Notes under the pieces: generated by a model | Databases searched by the model: none | The model's input: only the letters and a program-made list of their open reading frames with translations | Told to the model about the DNA's origin: nothing | Translations under genes and position numbers: made by a program | Part shown: positions 1 through 8,355 of the stretch, in pieces | Position numbering within the stretch: the first letter of the stretch is position 1 | Layout of the letters: each line of letters starts with the position of its first letter | Assembly (NCBI GenBank): GCA_019752015.1 | Contig: JAIEMQ010000025.1 | Coordinates: 1 to 64,000 of the forward strand | Length of the DNA stretch: 64,000 nt | Direction: 5' to 3' | Origin: Cyanobacteriota bacterium | GTDB lineage: Bacteria > Acidobacteriota > Vicinamibacteria > Vicinamibacterales > UBA2999

Positions 1-61
1 AGGCGAGGTCCGCGCCGCGATCGCAGGGCGACTCACGGCAGCCGCCGAGCCGCCAACGCGC

Positions 62-157
62 TTATTTTGGGCCTAGCGCGAGCAGGACCAGCAAGACTGA
101 TCCCATTGGCCCCATATCAACGAACAACAGTTTGAACATGTGGCCGATCGGGCTCAT
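62..157 (-). CDS. Possible 31-residue hydrophobic peptide
   Basis: An ATG at 157 is preceded by AGGA at a good ribosome-binding distance (7 nt) and opens a 31-codon frame ending in TAA. The peptide has a hydrophobic stretch (GSVLLVLLALG) that could span or enter the membrane. I recognise no family. The rest of the first 400 bases shows only repeat sequence and no long credible gene on either strand. It could be chance. Confidence 0.25.
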   Translation of the reverse strand: MSPIGHMFKLLFVDMGPMGSVLLVLLALGPK

Positions 158-308
158 GTTTGAATCCTAACGTTGGTCACTTATCGGTTCGATCACTTTT
201 TGCAACGCAGCCCCTCGCATGGTGGTGTGCGACCTTCAGCGCTCATTCATCGTACGTGATTGAAAGTTCATCTCGTCGCCCTTCGCGTCTTCGAACCCTC
301 TTGTCGGA

Positions 309-339
309 TCTGAGCCTTCTGCGCCTTCTGTGGCCCTGG
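309..339 (+). repeat. Left arm of an inverted repeat around the DUF4159 gene
   Basis: A segment built from CCTTCTG/GCGCCTTCTG/TGGCCCTGG units. Its near-exact reverse complement lies at 1294-1324, just after the next gene. A further partial copy (TGTGGCCCTGGTG) follows at about 361-373. It resembles the CCTTCGTG arrays elsewhere in this window. Confidence 0.6.
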
Positions 340-399
340 TGATCCGCGGCTTCTGGTCTTGTGTGGCCCTGGTGTCTTGAAGTCTGTTACCGTATCCCC

Positions 400-1248
400 A
401 TGGGAACTCGGCGGCTTGCGTCGACGCTGATTGCCGCGCTCGGTGTCATCGGGGTCACAATCGCCATCGCCCACGCGCAGCAGATCTGGGCGGGGGGCTA
501 CGGGCGGATGCCGCCGCGCTTTCCCACCAAGCAAACGTTTTCCGGCGGCTTCAACTTCTGCCGCCTGATGTTCGGCAGCGATCATCGCGAGAAGCAGGGC
601 TGGGGCACCGACTATCCCGGCGCCGACATCAACTTCAGCATCCGCATCTCGGAGCTGACCAAGATCACCGTGACGATGCGCGATGGCTATAACGAAGAGC
701 CCGAGCCCGACGCCGTCGTCGTCCGCGCCACGGATGATGCGCTGTTTCAGTGCCCGTTCATCCTGATGGAGGACGCCGGCACCGTGCGCTTCAGCGCGAT
801 CGAAGTCCAGCGCCTGCACGATTACCTCGTGAAGGGCGGCTTCCTGCTCGCCTCCGATTATCACGGCAGCTACGGCCGCGAGCAGTTCGATGAAGAGATC
901 GGCCGCGTGCTGCCGCGATCGCTGTATCCGATCGTCGACATCACCCCGCCGCATCCGCATCCGATCTGGAGCACGATGTTCAAGGTCACGACGCTCCCGC
1001 AGATGGCGTCGATCAACACCTGGCGCCGCACCGGCGATGTGATCGAGCGCTGGAATGAAGACGGCTCGCCGCCGTCGGCGCGCGGTATTGCCGACGAGCA
1101 GGGCCGGTTGATGGTGCTGATGGTCCACAACACTGATCTGCCCGATCCGTGGGAGCGCGAAGGCGAGGACAAGGACTACTTCTACCGTTTCTCGCCCGAC
1201 GCCTATGCCGCCGGCATCGACATCCTGCTCTACTCGATGACGCACTGA
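400..1248 (+). CDS. Secreted DUF4159-domain protein
   Basis: A 282-residue protein with an N-terminal signal peptide ending near AHAQ (about residue 24). The rest matches the DUF4159 fold, a ThuA/GATase-like domain often found in secreted proteins of Acidobacteria and Planctomycetes. Diagnostic stretches are the YPGADINF region, a LLASDYHG-type segment after a predicted beta strand, and the C-terminal AGIDILLYSMTH. Biochemical function is unknown. ATG at 400 was chosen because it starts the signal peptide; the longer frame to 361 runs into repeat DNA. A weak -10-like TACCGT lies 6 nt upstream. The gene stands alone between inverted repeat arms. Confidence 0.8.
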   Translation: MGTRRLASTLIAALGVIGVTIAIAHAQQIWAGGYGRMPPRFPTKQTFSGGFNFCRLMFGSDHREKQGWGTDYPGADINFSIRISELTKITVTMRDGYNEEPEPDAVVVRATDDALFQCPFILMEDAGTVRFSAIEVQRLHDYLVKGGFLLASDYHGSYGREQFDEEIGRVLPRSLYPIVDITPPHPHPIWSTMFKVTTLPQMASINTWRRTGDVIERWNEDGSPPSARGIADEQGRLMVLMVHNTDLPDPWEREGEDKDYFYRFSPDAYAAGIDILLYSMTH

Positions 1249-1293
1249 TGACGATCCTCGGCATGAGGGATCAAAACGGCCGCAGGTTGATTG

Positions 1294-1324
1294 CCAGGGC
1301 CACCAAGGGCGCAGAAGGCTCAGA
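1294..1324 (-). repeat. Right arm of the inverted repeat around the DUF4159 gene
   Basis: The reverse complement reads TCTGAGCCTTCTGCGCC and onward through GGTGGCCCTGG, matching 309-339 with few differences. It lies in the short gap between the DUF4159 stop and the convergent greB stop and could fold with the left arm or act as a terminator. Confidence 0.6.
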
Positions 1325-1327
1325 CAA

Positions 1328-1912
1328 TTATTGTTTCTGCGCGGACTGCGCTCCGGGCGGTTCGACGAACGGATCGAGTGGGATGCGATCGTAAGTGACG
1401 TCGAGCACCTCGAGGTGTTCCGTGCCGCCTGGCGCGTGAAGAATCGCTTGCTCGCCCGCCGCCTTCTTCATCAACGCGCGCGCCAGCGGTGACACCCAGC
1501 TGATGTAGTGGCGATCGAGATCGACTTCGTCGGCGCCGACGATGCTCACCACGCGCTCGGTGCCGGCGGCATTCGTGAACGTCACGGTGGCGCCGAAGAA
1601 CACGCGCGCCGCCGCCTGCCCCGATCGCTTCGCTTCCGGATCGACGACTTCCGCGGCATCAATACGCTTCGAGAGAAAGCGGATCCGCCGATCGATCTCG
1701 CGCAGACGCCGCTTGCTGTATTGATAGTCGGCGTTCTCGCTGCGATCGCCGTTGCCCGCCGCCCACGCCACGACCTGCGTGACGGCCGGACGCTCCTTGT
1801 TCAGCAGGAACTTGTGCTCGTCCTTCAGCCGCTGCAGGCCGCTCGGCGTGATGTAGTTCTTGAGTCGCGGGCCGGTATCCGGCTTTGGATGCCGCGTGAA
1901 TCCCTTGCGCAT
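1328..1912 (-). CDS. greB: Transcription elongation factor GreB
   Basis: A 194-residue protein that rescues backtracked RNA polymerase by stimulating transcript cleavage in the secondary channel. The N-terminal coiled coil carries the GreB signature GDRSENADYQYSKRRLREID, including the acidic tip Asp and Glu. A C-terminal FKBP-like domain (RVFFGATVTF, VSIVGADEVD, SPLARALMKKAAGE) follows. It is longer than E. coli GreB (158) because of an N-terminal basic extension and a proline-rich tail. ATG at 1912 is the first sensible start; the upstream frame overlaps the amidohydrolase end. It lies 9 bases after the amidohydrolase stop on the same strand and may be read from it. Confidence 0.92.
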   Translation of the reverse strand: MRKGFTRHPKPDTGPRLKNYITPSGLQRLKDEHKFLLNKERPAVTQVVAWAAGNGDRSENADYQYSKRRLREIDRRIRFLSKRIDAAEVVDPEAKRSGQAAARVFFGATVTFTNAAGTERVVSIVGADEVDLDRHYISWVSPLARALMKKAAGEQAILHAPGGTEHLEVLDVTYDRIPLDPFVEPPGAQSAQKQ

Positions 1913-1920
1913 GCGACGGC

Positions 1921-3618
1921 CTATCTCTGGTAGGCCACTTTGCCGCCGACGATCGTATAGACGGCGACGGTCGACGGAATCTGATCCTCGGGAATCGTCA
2001 TGATGTCCTGCGACAGCACCGTGATGTCGGCGAGCTTGCCGGCCGCGAGCGATCCTTTGAGCGATTCTTCTTTCGCCGCATAGGCGCCATTCCACGTGTA
2101 CGACTTCAACGCTTCGGCGCGAGACATTTTCTGATCGCCGTAAAACACCGCGCCGTCCCTGGTCTTGCGCGTGATGGTCGCGTAGAAGTTCGCCATCGGA
2201 TCGATGCGCTCCACCGGCACGTCGGTGCCGTTGGCGATGATCGCGCCGCTCTTCATCAGCGTTCGCCACGGATACGCGCCTTCTGCGGCGCGCCTCGCGC
2301 CGAGACGCGCGATCACGTACGGCGCATCCGAGGTCGCGTGAATGCCCTGCATCGCCGGAATGACGCCGAGCTGACCGAAGCGCGGGATGTCGGCGGCGCT
2401 GATGTGCTGCGCGTGCTCGATGCGCCAGCGGAGATCCTGCCGCGCGCCCGCCGTCTTGTAGGCGCGCTCATAGACGTTGAGCACCTCGCGGTTGGCGCGA
2501 TCGCCGATCGCGTGCACGCACAGCTGCACCCCGGTCTCGAGGGCCAGGCGCGAAATCTCCGCGATGCTCTCCATCGGCGTCGTCGGCAAACCGACGCTTG
2601 ATGGCGAGTCGCTATACGGCTCGAGCATCCACGCGCCGCGCGAGCCCAGCGCGCCATCCGCCACCATCTTGATCGACGCGATCGTCAGGTGATGGTCGTT
2701 GAGGCCGACGGCCTTGTACTTCGCGACGTTGGCGCGCAGGTTGTCGACGCTGTCACGCATCATCACGAACAGGCGGATGCCGAGCTTGCCGTCGGCCGCG
2801 AAGTTCTTGATGGTGTCGATGCTGGCGAAGGATTCGCCGGCATCGTGAAACGACGTGACGCCTTTCTCGAGGCTGGCCTGGACGGCGAGCTCGAGTTGCC
2901 GATACGCATCGGCATCGCGCTCGGCGGCGGTCTTGGTCTGGCGCCACTGCTGGAGGGCGCGGCCGGCGAGACCGGACGCGGTTTCGCGCAGCAATCCGAT
3001 CGGCCGGCCGCTCGCGTCCTTCAGAATCTCCCCGCCCGCCGGATTGACGGTCGTTCGCGTGATGTTGGAGAGCTCCATCGCCTTGGCGTTGACGAACGAC
3101 GCGTGCCCGCTCGCGTGCGTCAGCAGCACCGGATTGTTGGGCGAGACCTTGCTCAACTCATCGTGAAAGGGAAAGCCTTCGACGTTCGGCTTCGGCACGC
3201 TGCTCCACTTTTCCTGGTGCCAGCCGCGGCCGAGGATCCATTCGCCGGGCTTTGCCTGCGTCGCGGCGGCCGCGACCATCGAGACGATCTCGTTCCAGTC
3301 CTTGACGTCCATCAGATCGAGCGTCAGCTTCGATTGGCCGAACCCCATGAAGTGGCCGTGGCTCTCGATCAAACCTGGAATCGCGAGCTGGCCCTTGAGA
3401 TCGATGACCTGCGTCGATGGGCCGACATACTGCTGGATCGACTGGTTGGTGCCGACGGCGACGATGCGATCGCCGCGCACGGCGATTGCCTGTGCCTCAG
3501 GTATCGCGGCGTCGACGGTCACGATCTTGCCGTTGCGGAGCACGAGCGTCGCAGGCGCCGCGGGCGTCTGCGCAAGAACAGCGGTGGACAACAACAGGGC
3601 GGCGGAGATGTATTTCAT
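1921..3618 (-). CDS. Secreted amidohydrolase of the YtcJ type
   Basis: A 565-residue metal-dependent hydrolase (amidohydrolase_3 family). A signal peptide (MKYISAALLLSTAVLAQ) directs it outside the cytoplasm. Visible family motifs are the metal-binding ESHGHF, HASGHASF, the IKMVADGALGSRG strand, CVHAIGDRAN, RIEHAQHIS and the late ANGTDVPVE. The C-terminal small beta domain includes GKLADITVL. Substrate is unknown; relatives hydrolyse imidic or amide compounds. I prefer ATG at 3618. An in-frame TTG at 3627 has a better-spaced GGAG and cannot be excluded. The nearest upstream gene (GMC oxidoreductase) is on the same strand about 80 bases away. Confidence 0.85.
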   Translation of the reverse strand: MKYISAALLLSTAVLAQTPAAPATLVLRNGKIVTVDAAIPEAQAIAVRGDRIVAVGTNQSIQQYVGPSTQVIDLKGQLAIPGLIESHGHFMGFGQSKLTLDLMDVKDWNEIVSMVAAAATQAKPGEWILGRGWHQEKWSSVPKPNVEGFPFHDELSKVSPNNPVLLTHASGHASFVNAKAMELSNITRTTVNPAGGEILKDASGRPIGLLRETASGLAGRALQQWRQTKTAAERDADAYRQLELAVQASLEKGVTSFHDAGESFASIDTIKNFAADGKLGIRLFVMMRDSVDNLRANVAKYKAVGLNDHHLTIASIKMVADGALGSRGAWMLEPYSDSPSSVGLPTTPMESIAEISRLALETGVQLCVHAIGDRANREVLNVYERAYKTAGARQDLRWRIEHAQHISAADIPRFGQLGVIPAMQGIHATSDAPYVIARLGARRAAEGAYPWRTLMKSGAIIANGTDVPVERIDPMANFYATITRKTRDGAVFYGDQKMSRAEALKSYTWNGAYAAKEESLKGSLAAGKLADITVLSQDIMTIPEDQIPSTVAVYTIVGGKVAYQR

Positions 3619-3698
3619 CGCGCTCAAATCATATCTCCGCTCCGTCTCCCAGGGCCGCAGATGGCGCAGGGGTCTGTGCTTTGTTCGGCCGTGGCTTT

Positions 3699-5306
3699 CT
3701 AAACAGACTTGCGAATTTCCTCGACGGCTCGCAAGGCCAGCGCCGCTATTGTCAGCGTTGGATTCGATGCCGCCCCTGTTGGAAACACGCCGCTGCCGAG
3801 GAGGAACAGGTTCGGATGATCGTGCGCGCGCTGATCGGGGTTCACGACGGACTGCTTTGGGTCGGTGCCCATTCGATAGGTGCCCATCACGTGCCCTGAC
3901 GCCACGTAGCCGGGCGCCTCGTGCGTTTCCGTCGCTCTCATCGCCGCGAAGACCTCGCGCGCGATTCTGCGGCCGTGTTCGAGTGCGCGCTTCGAATAGC
4001 CGTCAATCCGATACGTGATGCGCGGCCTCGGCACGCCAATGGCGTCGCGCTGATCGAAATCGGGCACGATCCGATTCGCCGGCGATGGCAACTGCTCTAC
4101 CATCGGCGTCAGCGTGATCTGCCGTGAGCTGTGATCGGCAATCGCGCGATCGAGGTCGGCGCCTCGGAGGCCGCGGCGACTCAGTGCGCGCGCAGTGGAC
4201 TCGGGCGCGCCCGCCGGCCACGCCCAGCCGCGATTGTCGACTTGAATCCTGAACGACGCGTGATCGCGCCGCCAGTCGCCGGCGCGCGTGTGTTCGATGC
4301 CGGCGGTGGACATCGGTCCGCGAAACATACCGAGCGGCTCGCCGGCAAGCGCCCAGTTCAGTTGCGACGGATGATCCATCAGGTTGCGGCCGACGTGATC
4401 GCTCGAGTTGGCGACACCGGATGGCAGGCGCTCGGTCCGCGACTGCAGCAACAGCTTTGGCGTTTCAATGCCGTGCGCGGCGATGACGAAGACTCTCGCG
4501 GTCGCGCGATCCTCCGTCCGGTCCGGCCGCGTGACGACGAGGCCGCTGATGCGGCCGTCCGCCGCGACGTCGACGCGCGTCACCACGGCGTCCGCCACGA
4601 CTTGCGCTCCCGCACGCTCGGCCTGTGAGACGTGCGAAGTCGCGTCGTACTTCGCCTGCACCGGACAAATCGGGATGCAGCTGGCGCTGCCGCAGCACGC
4701 CGGCCGGTTGTCGTAGCGTTGTGAATTTCTCGCTTGCGGCGTCGCCACGACTCGATAGGGCGTGCCGTGCAGCGCGGCGATCGTTCGTTGATCTGAATAG
4801 CTGAGCGGAATCATCGGCATCGCGTACGGCTGGCTGCGCGGCGCCTGGAGTTCCGCCTCAGGATCGCCGGCGACGCCCAGCTCGCGCTCAGCCTCGCCAT
4901 ACCACGGCTCGAGATCGCCGTACGAGATCGGCCAGTCGACCGCGATGCCGAATTTTGATCGCAGGCGAAAATCATCCGGCACGAATCGCAGCGTGGTGCC
5001 AAGCCAGTGCCACGTGGTCCCGCCGACTTGGCGCAGGTACGCGCTCGCGAATGTGTCGGGGCCGTTCTGCAGGAAATAGCGATCCGGGTTGTCGCTCACC
5101 GGGTGCGGCGCATGCGGCATGTCCGGATACGGCGATTCGGGAACCTTGATCAACGCACGCCGATACTGCGCGAGCGCCGCAGTCCGCTGCACGCGCGGCC
5201 CGGCCTCGAGGACAACCACCTTCACGCCGGCGCGCGCCAGCCTGCAGGCGACCAGGCTTCCCGCAACTCCGGAGCCGACGATGACGACATCCGCGGACCA
5301 GGGCAT
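3699..5306 (-). CDS. GMC-family FAD dehydrogenase, large subunit with Fe-S motif
   Basis: A 535-residue flavoprotein. The N-terminal FAD-binding Rossmann motif is GSGVAGSLVACRLA followed by VVVLEAGP. A cysteine cluster, PACCGSASCIPICPVQAKYD, resembles the [3Fe-4S] region of FAD-dependent glucose, fructose or alcohol dehydrogenases. The C-terminal half has the catalytic HVMGTYRMG His and SNPTLTIAALALR. Such subunits oxidise sugars or alcohols at the periplasmic face and pass electrons to a cytochrome or quinone. Its start is 3 bases beyond the stop of the TAT-exported small subunit at 5310, so the two form an operon and this subunit is probably carried out by that partner. No cytochrome c subunit is adjacent. 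Confidence 0.88.
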   Translation of the reverse strand: MPWSADVVIVGSGVAGSLVACRLARAGVKVVVLEAGPRVQRTAALAQYRRALIKVPESPYPDMPHAPHPVSDNPDRYFLQNGPDTFASAYLRQVGGTTWHWLGTTLRFVPDDFRLRSKFGIAVDWPISYGDLEPWYGEAERELGVAGDPEAELQAPRSQPYAMPMIPLSYSDQRTIAALHGTPYRVVATPQARNSQRYDNRPACCGSASCIPICPVQAKYDATSHVSQAERAGAQVVADAVVTRVDVAADGRISGLVVTRPDRTEDRATARVFVIAAHGIETPKLLLQSRTERLPSGVANSSDHVGRNLMDHPSQLNWALAGEPLGMFRGPMSTAGIEHTRAGDWRRDHASFRIQVDNRGWAWPAGAPESTARALSRRGLRGADLDRAIADHSSRQITLTPMVEQLPSPANRIVPDFDQRDAIGVPRPRITYRIDGYSKRALEHGRRIAREVFAAMRATETHEAPGYVASGHVMGTYRMGTDPKQSVVNPDQRAHDHPNLFLLGSGVFPTGAASNPTLTIAALALRAVEEIRKSV

Positions 5307-5309
5307 CGA

Positions 5310-5735
5310 TCAGACGCGGTCTTGCGGCGGCTGCGACCAGGCGCCGAACGGAGCGGCGCACGTGCCGGGCGCGGGCATGCGCATCGCGTTCCACATCAAT
5401 GCGCCGCTATGAGTTGCGAGGCGAGGTTTGCCGTCCACTTCATAGACGCCCGTGTACCACCACTCGATGATCGTTCGCGACAGTGCCGCCTGTTCGGCTG
5501 TCGGATTGCCGTTGCTTTGCACCAGGTAGGCGAGCGTCACTGCGCTATCGGCGTCGGCGAGCAAGGCGGTCAGATAGAGGTGCGCGACTTCCGTATCGAG
5601 CTTCGAACGTCCAAGCAATCGTTGTGACAGCTCGATGAACTCAGCCAGCGACACCGGCGCCATGGCGCGAAGGCGCGCGGAGGACGCGAGCAGCACCGCG
5701 CCGCCCAATAACGCACGCCGGGTCAAGCTCGCCAT
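5310..5735 (-). CDS. TAT-signal small subunit of a membrane sugar/alcohol dehydrogenase
   Basis: A 141-residue protein starting MASLTRRALLGGAVLLASS, a twin-arginine export signal. The mature part has the helical pattern and the tryptophan-rich end (IIEWWYTGVYEV, HSGALMWNAM, FGAWSQPP) of the gamma subunit of FAD-dependent gluconate or glucose dehydrogenases. In those enzymes the small subunit folds with, and exports, the flavin subunit. It is the first gene of a two-gene operon with the GMC protein. Confidence 0.75.
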   Translation of the reverse strand: MASLTRRALLGGAVLLASSARLRAMAPVSLAEFIELSQRLLGRSKLDTEVAHLYLTALLADADSAVTLAYLVQSNGNPTAEQAALSRTIIEWWYTGVYEVDGKPRLATHSGALMWNAMRMPAPGTCAAPFGAWSQPPQDRV

Positions 5736-5796
5736 GATGCGGGGATTCTACCTGAAACAATCCGTCCGAGAGCGCCGTCTCTTCAACAACAGCGCG

Positions 5797-5816
5797 GGCA
5801 GGTCTGAAGACCTGCC
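5797..5816. repeat. Short palindrome between divergent genes
   Basis: GCAGGTCT-GA-AGACCTGC plus one flanking G/C pair is a perfect inverted repeat in the 94-base gap between the small dehydrogenase subunit (minus) and the ADOP permease (plus). It ends 14 bases before the permease ATG, and TACATA just after it could serve as a -10. It may be a dispersed palindromic repeat or an operator; only one copy was seen in this window. Confidence 0.55.
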
Positions 5817-5829
5817 GGTACATATTTCC

Positions 5830-8355
5830 ATGTGGACACTCTGGCAGGATCTTTGCTACTCCGCTCGCCTTCTCGTCAAGCACCCCGGCTTCAGCCTCAC
5901 GGCCGTGGTCGTGCTGATGCTCGGCATCGGCGTCAACGCCGGCATCTTCGGCATCATCAACGGCCTGCTGATCCGGCCGCTGGCCGGCGCCGACGCGCCG
6001 GGTGAAATTGTCGGCCTGTACAGCAAGGACCGCACGACCGAGCGCGGCTATCGCGGGTTTTCTTATGGCGGATTCGTCGACGTGCGCGATGCGGGCGGGC
6101 CGTTTGCGCGCCTCGCCGCCCACAACGTGGCGCTCGCCGGCGTCACCGAAAACAACGGCACGCGCCAGACCTTCGTCGACATGGTCAGCAGCGGATACTT
6201 CGAAACGCTCGGCGTGCAGCCGGTCTACGGCCGCGACTTCACGCTCGAGGAGGAGCGTCCAGGAACCGCGGCGCGATCCGTGATCGTCAGCTACAAGAGC
6301 TGGGAGCGATCCGGTTTCGATCGCGACATTCTCAAGCGGACGGTCCGCCTCAACGGCCAGGACTTTGCCGTCGTCGGCGTGGCGCCCGAGCGCTTCACCG
6401 GCACGACCGCGATGATCGGCATGGAGTTGTTCGTGCCGCTCGGCGTGCACGACGCCATTCAAAACGATTTCGATTCCGACGCGCGCTTCGGGATTGCCGA
6501 TCGCCGCGCGAAGCCGCTGATCGCGATTGGCCGATTGAAGCCGGGAGTCACGCAGGAGCAGGCCAACGCGCAACTGACGGTGATCGCCGCCGCGCACGAG
6601 CAGGCGTATCCCGACGACAACAAGAACCAGGATCTCGTGGTACGGACGCTCGGCCGGATGGGCATCAGCACGAGCCCGCAGGACGACACGCAGTTGTGGG
6701 TGCCGATGTCGATGCTGCAGGGACTCGCGGCCGCGGTGCTGCTGACCTCGTGCCTGAACCTCGCCAACATGATGATGGCCTTCGGGGCCGCGCGACAGAA
6801 AGAGATCGCGATCCGCCTCGCGGTCGGAGGGGCGCGGTCCCGCATCGTGCGACAGCTCCTCGTTCAGGGGTTGCTGCTCTCGCTGGCCGGCGGTGCGCTC
6901 GGACTCGTCATTGCGACCTGGGCGGCGGGACTGCTGGCCGCGTCGATGTCGAGCGTGTTCCCGATCTCGCTCGCGCTCGATCTGCGTCCCGATGCCACGG
7001 TGCTTGTGGCGACGTTGATCTTCTGCACGCTCGCGACAATCGCGTTCGGGCTGTTGCCGGCGCTGCGACTGTCGCGGCCGGATTTGCTGACGTCGCTGAA
7101 GGATCAGGCCGGAGAGATCAGCGGCAGGATCGCCGGACGCACCACGGTGCGCGGCGCGCTGGTCACGGCGCAGCTCGCGCTGTCGCTCGCGTTGCTGGTC
7201 CTCAGCGGATTGTTCGTGCGCGGCGCGGCAGCCGGCGCGTCGGCCGATCCCGGATTCAATCTTGATCCGCTGGTCGTCGCGCAGATCGAGCCGAAGCTTG
7301 GCGGCTACGACACCGCGCGGGGACGGGACGTCCACCGGACCATTCTCGAGCGGTTGCGTTCGACGCCCGGCATCGAGTCGGTCGCCGAGACCTCGGCGCT
7401 GCCGTTCGGCGATTATTCGTTCGGCGCCGCCGTGCAGCGTGAAGGGCCGCGGCTGAAAAACGAGGATCCCGAGGCGGCCGGCAAGATCGTTCAGGCGCAG
7501 TCCTACACAGTCACGTCGGATTACTTCAGGACGATCGGCCTGCCGATGCTGCGCGGACGCGAGTTCACCGCCGCTGAAGAAGCCGGCGCCGGCGGCACCG
7601 CGCCGGTGATCATCGACGCCGGGTTGGCGGCGCGCCTGTTCGTCGACGAGGACCCGATCGGCCAGCTGCTGCAGTTCGGTGCCGACTCGGGCACCGCCGA
7701 TTCGAAGCCGATGCTGATCGTCGGAGTGGCGCCGGGCATCCGGCATAATCTGTTCGAGAACCGGCCTCAGCCACACGTCTACACAGTGTCGAGCGCCAGC
7801 GAATCGACGCGGATGTTCGTGTTGGCGCGCGCCGCCTCACAGGACGCCGACGGCATGGTCGCCACGGTTCGCGAGCAACTCCGGGCGGCGGATCCGGACC
7901 TGCCCGTCATGTTCGTGAAAAGTTTCCGATCGCGGCACGAAGGCAGCGCCCAGGTGTGGATCCTGCGGGCGGCGGCGAAGATGTTCCTCACGCTCGGGCT
8001 CGCCGCGGCATTTGTCGCGGTGATCGGCCTCTACGGCGTGCGCAGCTACCTGGTCGCGCGGCGCACGCGCGAATTCGGCGTGCGGATGGCGGTCGGCGCA
8101 TCACCGGTCGACGTCCTGCGCCTGGTGTTGCGCGAAGCGCTGACCACTACCACGGCCGGCCTGGCGATTGGCTCGGCGCTCGGGGTGATGCTCGGCTGGG
8201 GATTGAGCTTCGTGATTTATCAGGTCAGCCCGTACGATCCGATTACGCTTGCCGGATCGACGGGCTTACTGGCGATCGCGTCAATCATGGCGTCGCTGAT
8301 TCCGGCGCGACGGGCCGCCAACGTCTTGCCAATGACGGCCCTTCGGAACGATTAG
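5830..8355 (+). CDS. ADOP-type ABC transporter permease (MacB/FtsX-like)
   Basis: An 841-residue inner-membrane protein of the duplicated orphan permease type that is expanded in Acidobacteria. It has an N-terminal membrane helix after ARLLVKHPGFSLTAVVVL, a MacB-like periplasmic domain, a first FtsX block (about 290-440, including FGAARQKEIAIRLAVGGAR), a second periplasmic domain, and a second FtsX block (about 710-840, with TREFGVRMAVGASPVDVL). No ATPase is encoded nearby, as usual for this family. Role unknown, probably mechanotransmission in export or lipoprotein handling. ATG at 5830 begins the typical MWTLWQDL start. Its stop overlaps the convergent amidase stop by four bases. Confidence 0.9.
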   Translation: MWTLWQDLCYSARLLVKHPGFSLTAVVVLMLGIGVNAGIFGIINGLLIRPLAGADAPGEIVGLYSKDRTTERGYRGFSYGGFVDVRDAGGPFARLAAHNVALAGVTENNGTRQTFVDMVSSGYFETLGVQPVYGRDFTLEEERPGTAARSVIVSYKSWERSGFDRDILKRTVRLNGQDFAVVGVAPERFTGTTAMIGMELFVPLGVHDAIQNDFDSDARFGIADRRAKPLIAIGRLKPGVTQEQANAQLTVIAAAHEQAYPDDNKNQDLVVRTLGRMGISTSPQDDTQLWVPMSMLQGLAAAVLLTSCLNLANMMMAFGAARQKEIAIRLAVGGARSRIVRQLLVQGLLLSLAGGALGLVIATWAAGLLAASMSSVFPISLALDLRPDATVLVATLIFCTLATIAFGLLPALRLSRPDLLTSLKDQAGEISGRIAGRTTVRGALVTAQLALSLALLVLSGLFVRGAAAGASADPGFNLDPLVVAQIEPKLGGYDTARGRDVHRTILERLRSTPGIESVAETSALPFGDYSFGAAVQREGPRLKNEDPEAAGKIVQAQSYTVTSDYFRTIGLPMLRGREFTAAEEAGAGGTAPVIIDAGLAARLFVDEDPIGQLLQFGADSGTADSKPMLIVGVAPGIRHNLFENRPQPHVYTVSSASESTRMFVLARAASQDADGMVATVREQLRAADPDLPVMFVKSFRSRHEGSAQVWILRAAAKMFLTLGLAAAFVAVIGLYGVRSYLVARRTREFGVRMAVGASPVDVLRLVLREALTTTTAGLAIGSALGVMLGWGLSFVIYQVSPYDPITLAGSTGLLAIASIMASLIPARRAANVLPMTALRND

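Noticed and set aside
160-342. 60-codon plus-strand frame near the left edge
   Set aside because: No ribosome site, no motif, and its second half is repeat sequence.
268-1245. Long minus-strand frame opposite the DUF4159 gene
   Set aside because: It is a shadow typical of GC-rich DNA; the plus-strand protein has a signal peptide and family motifs, the other is arginine-rich without any motif.
5641-7776. 711-codon minus-strand frame opposite the ADOP permease
   Set aside because: Composition (runs of R, D, E, H) is that of an antisense shadow, while the plus strand encodes clear permease helices.
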